DNA from: Sulfurimonas hongkongensis
GTDB lineage: Bacteria; Campylobacterota; Campylobacteria; Campylobacterales; Sulfurimonadaceae
Direction of reading: 5' to 3'
Length of the DNA stretch: 39,585 nt
NCBI RefSeq assembly: GCF_000445475.1
Contig: NZ_AUPZ01000021.1
Coordinates: 1-39,585 of the forward strand
Shown: piece by piece, positions 36,493 to 39,585 of the stretch
Position numbering within the stretch: the first letter of the stretch is position 1
Layout: each line of letters starts with the position of its first letter
The notes under the pieces: generated by a model
Told to the model about the DNA's origin: nothing
The model's input: only the letters and a program-made list of their open reading frames with translations
Databases searched by the model: none
Translations under genes and position numbers: made by a program

Positions 36493-38442
36493 ATGAATCC
36501 AAACACAGAAACTATAAAAAATAATATTTTAGAACTATATAATGCTAAAAAGTATAAAGAGGCAATAGAAGAAGCTAAAAAACACGACTTTGATAACCTT
36601 TTCTTATACAATCTTATGGCTAGTTGCTACAAATACATAAAAGAGTATGAAAACTCTTTAGAATATTTTCAAAAAGCCCTAGCTGAGGGACAAAACTATC
36701 ATATCTACTACAATCTTGCTAATCTTTATGAGATGATGGAGAAGTATGATGATGCCATAAAAAACTATGAACTCTCCCTATCACTTGAGAAAAACCAACC
36801 CCTTTGCCTACAAAACATTGGACATTGCCATATGCAAGCTAAACGCTCAGATAAAGCACTAGCATATCTAAAAAAAGCATATAAACTTGATAAGAAAAAT
36901 GCCGCAATTGCCAATTCTCTTGCAACTGCTTATAAAGATGTAAGCGATGCAAGTTCAGCCACAAAGTACTATAAAGAAGCAATAAAACTAGACCCTAAAA
37001 ATCCAAATGGCTATAACAACATTGGAGTTCACTATATGAACCTTAATGAAAAAGAAAAAGCCTTGGAGTGCTATGCTAAAGCTCTAGAAATAAAACCTGA
37101 TGATATGGTAACTCACCGCCATATCACTATGATAAGTAAGTATGATAAAGACTCAGATCATCTAGCACAGATGTTAGAGTTTGAAAAAAAAACTACAGAT
37201 AAAGAACAACTCTGCCAACTTTGCTACGCTTTGGCTAAGGCTCATGAAGATATAGGAGATTATGATAAATTTTTTCATTATCTAAATCTAGCAAGTGAGT
37301 TAAGATTACAAACAAATGAGTATGACTTTCAAAAAGAGACCAATACCTTTAAACTTGTCAAATACTTCCATAATAAACATAAAGATTCTAAAGTAGATAA
37401 AAGAAAACTCGTTAAAGGTAAGCAGCCTATCTTTGTGATTGGTATGCCACGAAGTGGTACAACGCTAGTTGAGCAGATTTTATCTAGCCACTCTAGCGTT
37501 CATGGTGCAGGAGAACTCTACTACTTCTCAAACCTTGCAAAAAAAACACTAGAAAAAGTGCTAAAGAAAGAGGATTATGACTACTCCAAAGAGGTAGCAA
37601 ACTTGCGAAAAGGCTACTATGAAGCTATAAAAGCTCATAATATAAAAGAACCAATATTTGTAGATAAGATGCCTGAGAACTTTAAGTTTGTGCATATGAT
37701 GATAGATGCATTCCCAGAAGCTAAAATAGTACACTTAAATCGTGACCCTATGGCAGTTTGCTGGAGTATGTATAAACAGTATTTCCATGCAGGAATCTAT
37801 TACTCATGTAATCAACGCTACCTTGGTCGCTTTCATAAGCTGTATCAGCATATTATGAAGTATTACAATGAAGCTTATGGTAATAAAATATATAATCTAA
37901 ACTATGAAGCTCTCACAGAGAACCAAGAAGAAGAGACTAGAAAACTACTAGAGTATTGTGAACTACCTTGGGAAGATAGTTGTTTGGAGTTTCATAAGAA
38001 TAAAAGAGCTGTAGCAACTGCAAGTAACCAGCAGGTGCGAAAAGGAATGTACAAAGGTAGCTCAAAAGCGTGGAAAAAGTATGAAAAATATCTACAGCCA
38101 CTTATGGAAGAACTTGATAAAGAGGGCTGTGCTCTTGATAATAAAGCCCTAGATGGAATCTATCATGATACAATCAACCAAATCCGTCACTTAAAGCAGC
38201 TTATGGGGATTACGCAAACAGCTAGAAATGTTTACGCAAATGCTCTAAAAAAGGAAGTACCAAAAAAACAAGCTCCAAAAGGTCAAACACAAGGTATAGC
38301 AACTATAAATGATAAAAACTATCTCATAGATGACCTTAGCCAAAAAGCCAAAGAGTATCTTGCAAGCTATAAAGCTTCTCAAGAGAGAGTAGAACTACTT
38401 GAGCGAAAGCTAGAGATCGCTAAAACAGCTCTTCAACAATAA
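36493..38442 (+). CDS. TPR-repeat sulfotransferase with DUF6447-like C-terminal tail
   Basis: Predicted cytosolic PAPS-dependent sulfotransferase, 649 aa. Residues about 15-250 are 34-residue TPR repeats (for example YYNLANLYEMMEKYDDAIKNY), a protein- or glycan-binding superhelix. Residues about 310-560 are a sulfotransferase domain: 5'-phosphosulfate loop GMPRSGTT at 317-324 and 3'-phosphate site RDPMAVCWS with Arg417 and Ser425 in the R-x7-S spacing. The tail carries ITQTARNVYANAL at 573-585 and a TINDKNYLIDDLSQKAKEYL segment from 604, both matching the small protein encoded next, but in shifted order. The ATG at 36493 gives the first TPR; its ribosome site is modest. The acceptor is unknown; the O-chain or the exported RTX protein are candidates, and cysD nearby fits the need for PAPS. 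Confidence 0.88.
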   Translation: MNPNTETIKNNILELYNAKKYKEAIEEAKKHDFDNLFLYNLMASCYKYIKEYENSLEYFQKALAEGQNYHIYYNLANLYEMMEKYDDAIKNYELSLSLEKNQPLCLQNIGHCHMQAKRSDKALAYLKKAYKLDKKNAAIANSLATAYKDVSDASSATKYYKEAIKLDPKNPNGYNNIGVHYMNLNEKEKALECYAKALEIKPDDMVTHRHITMISKYDKDSDHLAQMLEFEKKTTDKEQLCQLCYALAKAHEDIGDYDKFFHYLNLASELRLQTNEYDFQKETNTFKLVKYFHNKHKDSKVDKRKLVKGKQPIFVIGMPRSGTTLVEQILSSHSSVHGAGELYYFSNLAKKTLEKVLKKEDYDYSKEVANLRKGYYEAIKAHNIKEPIFVDKMPENFKFVHMMIDAFPEAKIVHLNRDPMAVCWSMYKQYFHAGIYYSCNQRYLGRFHKLYQHIMKYYNEAYGNKIYNLNYEALTENQEEETRKLLEYCELPWEDSCLEFHKNKRAVATASNQQVRKGMYKGSSKAWKKYEKYLQPLMEELDKEGCALDNKALDGIYHDTINQIRHLKQLMGITQTARNVYANALKKEVPKKQAPKGQTQGIATINDKNYLIDDLSQKAKEYLASYKASQERVELLERKLEIAKTALQQ

Positions 38443-38462
38443 ATAAAACATAAGGAAAAACA

Positions 38463-38654
38463 ATGGCAGAAACAATTACAATAGATGGAAAAACATATAA
38501 CACAGATAAACTCTCAGATGAAGCAAAGGATCAGCTAAGTTCATTGCAGATAACAGATAAAGAGATAGCAAGTCTAAAAACTCAAACAGCAATAGCCCAA
38601 ACAGCAAGAAACGCTTACGCAAAAGCACTAGCTGATGCCCTACCAAAAGATTAG
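38463..38654 (+). CDS. Small DUF6447-family protein
   Basis: A 63-aa protein of unknown function, I believe of family DUF6447. It has an N-terminal beta-type segment ITIDGKTYNTDKLSDEAKDQL, then a helix, and ends with IAQTARNAYAKALADAL at 44-60. It has a good AAGGA ribosome site and lies 20 bases after the sulfotransferase gene. The same sequence elements are fused to the C-terminus of that sulfotransferase, which suggests a shared partner or regulatory contact. SapC follows 6 bases after its stop. Confidence 0.8.
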   Translation: MAETITIDGKTYNTDKLSDEAKDQLSSLQITDKEIASLKTQTAIAQTARNAYAKALADALPKD

Positions 38655-38660
38655 GCTCAT

Positions 38661-39419
38661 ATGAGACTAATCCCAATTAGCAAAAACCTAGATATTAACA
38701 CTAGCTATGCACCACACAGCAATGATTATACTTTTGCTAAAAACATCTCAATAGCCCCAGCACTCCTAGCTGAACTTCCTCAACTCATAACAAGCTATAC
38801 ACTTTGCTTTTTAAAAAAAGAAGATAGTTATGAGCTAGTAGTTCTAACAGGAGATACAAACACCAACTGCTACATAAACCCAAAAGGTATATGGCTATGC
38901 GAGATAATCCCTGCACATTTTAAATCATATCCATTCTTTATAGCTAAAGATAAAAACAGTAACCTAGTCCTATCAATAGATGAAGAGGCTTTACAAAAGG
39001 CAGAAGATTCCCAAAGTATATTTAGCAGTGAGCATAACCTAACTCCTGAGGTACAAAAAACAGCAGAGTTTTTACAAAGCTGCCACAGCAATAAACTACA
39101 AACTAAAAAAGCAGTAGATGCCCTAGCTAAGCATGAGCTTTTTACTCCATTTGAAATTGAGATAGTAGATGCAGAGAAAAAGACACTACAAGGTATCTAT
39201 GCTATAGATGAAGAAAAGCTAAACACCTTAGAGGCAGATACTCTAAAAGAGCTAAGAGATAACTCAGCACTAACAGTAGCCTATGCACAACTCTTCTCAA
39301 GAGCCAATGAGTCACAACTAAGTAAACGATTGCAATATATACAGACGCAAGAACCAAAAAAAGACAAGATTGATTTAGATAACTTTTTTAGCGAGAACAA
39401 TTCAATAAGCTTTACATAG
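38661..39419 (+). CDS. SapC-family protein (second copy)
   Basis: A 252-aa cytosolic-looking protein of the SapC family (PF07277 type), the full usual length. Family features seen are an N-terminal FAKNISIAPALLAELPQLI segment, a central strand region with GIWLCEIIPAHFKSYPFFIA, and a C-terminal half with GIYAIDEEKLNTLEADTL. It is a distant paralogue of the SapC half of the fusion at 8522, where the matching parts read VPSYLRKYPFSLA and KVVNREKLNELSDDVL. SapC genes accompany S-layer T1SS genes in C. fetus, where the function is unresolved. It is part of the sulfotransferase, DUF6447, SapC operon. The ribosome site is weak, so coupling to the upstream gene is likely. Confidence 0.85.
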   Translation: MRLIPISKNLDINTSYAPHSNDYTFAKNISIAPALLAELPQLITSYTLCFLKKEDSYELVVLTGDTNTNCYINPKGIWLCEIIPAHFKSYPFFIAKDKNSNLVLSIDEEALQKAEDSQSIFSSEHNLTPEVQKTAEFLQSCHSNKLQTKKAVDALAKHELFTPFEIEIVDAEKKTLQGIYAIDEEKLNTLEADTLKELRDNSALTVAYAQLFSRANESQLSKRLQYIQTQEPKKDKIDLDNFFSENNSISFT

Positions 39420-39435
39420 TAAAGGCAGATTAATA

Positions 39436-39458
39436 GACTCTTGTGTATAGTTAGAGTC
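39436..39458. repeat. Small hairpin between sapC-like gene and cysD
   Basis: GACTCT (39436-39441) pairs with AGAGTC (39453-39458) across an 11-base loop, followed by ATTTAATATTATAAAAA. It may be a weak terminator or attenuator before cysD. The right side GAGTCATTTAATA recurs in the hairpin at 8412-8458. Confidence 0.4.
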
Positions 39459-39489
39459 ATTTAATATTATAAAAAAAGAGAAGATACTG

Positions 39490-39585
39490 TTGGAAAATAA
39501 CCTAAAAGCAAATCGCTTAACCCACCTAAAGCAGCTAGAAGCTGAATCTATCCATATAATGAGAGAAGTCATAGCAGAGTTTAGA
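39490..39585 (+). CDS. cysD: Sulfate adenylyltransferase subunit 2, N-terminal part (cut by window end)
   Basis: The first 32 codons only. The sequence [20 protein letters not shown] matches the highly conserved start of CysD (in E. coli [23 protein letters not shown]), the PP-loop ATPase subunit that with CysN makes adenosine phosphosulfate. The start is TTG at 39490, with AGAGAAGA 5 bases upstream; no other in-frame start is available nearby. The catalytic PP-loop is beyond the window. Its position directly after the sulfotransferase/SapC operon suggests supply of activated sulfate for that sulfotransferase. Confidence 0.78.
   Translation, partial: [32 protein letters not shown]

Overview
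The window looks like a piece of chromosome from a Campylobacterota (Epsilonproteobacteria) species, possibly close to Sulfurimonas. The support is an AT-rich genome, tightly packed genes with ATGA-type overlaps, TAtAAT-like -10 elements with poorly conserved -35 elements, and a gene order (SapC, ABC, HlyD, TolC) that matches the Campylobacter fetus sapCDEF S-layer secretion operon. The genus is an inference from sequence style, not a database match.

Layout. (1) 270-1964: two housekeeping genes, pcm and a radical SAM enzyme of the AmmeMemoRadiSam system. (2) 1961-7421, minus strand: a complete three-gene RND efflux operon (TolC-like, lipoprotein adaptor, AcrB-like pump), with a candidate promoter and a 25-bp dyad upstream. 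(3) 7430-8520: an intergenic tandem-repeat/hairpin region, an unrecognised 169-aa gene and a long imperfect hairpin. (4) 8522-14347: a type I secretion operon whose first gene joins a degenerate REP-associated transposase (RAYT) domain to SapC. (5) 14356-18699: GDP-D-rhamnose synthesis (gmd, rmd), a GT4 and a WbaP-type initiating sugar-phosphate transferase. (6) 18700-19100: a second tandem-repeat/hairpin region built from the same modules in opposite orientation, then a good promoter. (7) 19104-32539: manC, the ABC O-polysaccharide exporter wzm/wzt, a GT4, a methyltransferase with a heptad-repeat coiled coil, a 1233-aa triple glycosyltransferase, a gtr-like decoration cassette (multi-TM GT, GtrB, GtrA) and an acyltransferase. 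(8) 32540-36415: a 1196-aa RTX/DUF4214 protein with S-layer character, its own promoter, a 5' hairpin, a possible leader peptide and a terminator. (9) 36493-39585: a TPR-sulfotransferase, a small DUF6447 protein, a second SapC and the first 32 codons of cysD.

How it may work together (inference). The T1SS exports the abundant RTX/S-layer-like protein. The gmd/rmd/manC/wzm/wzt block makes a D-rhamnose- or mannose-containing O-polysaccharide that could anchor it, as O-polysaccharide does for RsaA in Caulobacter and LPS does for SapA in C. fetus. The sulfotransferase, with CysD supplying activated sulfate, could sulfate the glycan or the protein. Two SapC proteins bracket the island. The least ordinary parts are the RAYT-SapC fusion with its internal start, the inverted repeat arrays around the secretion block, the leader of the S-layer-like gene, and the sulfotransferase/DUF6447/SapC/cysD module.
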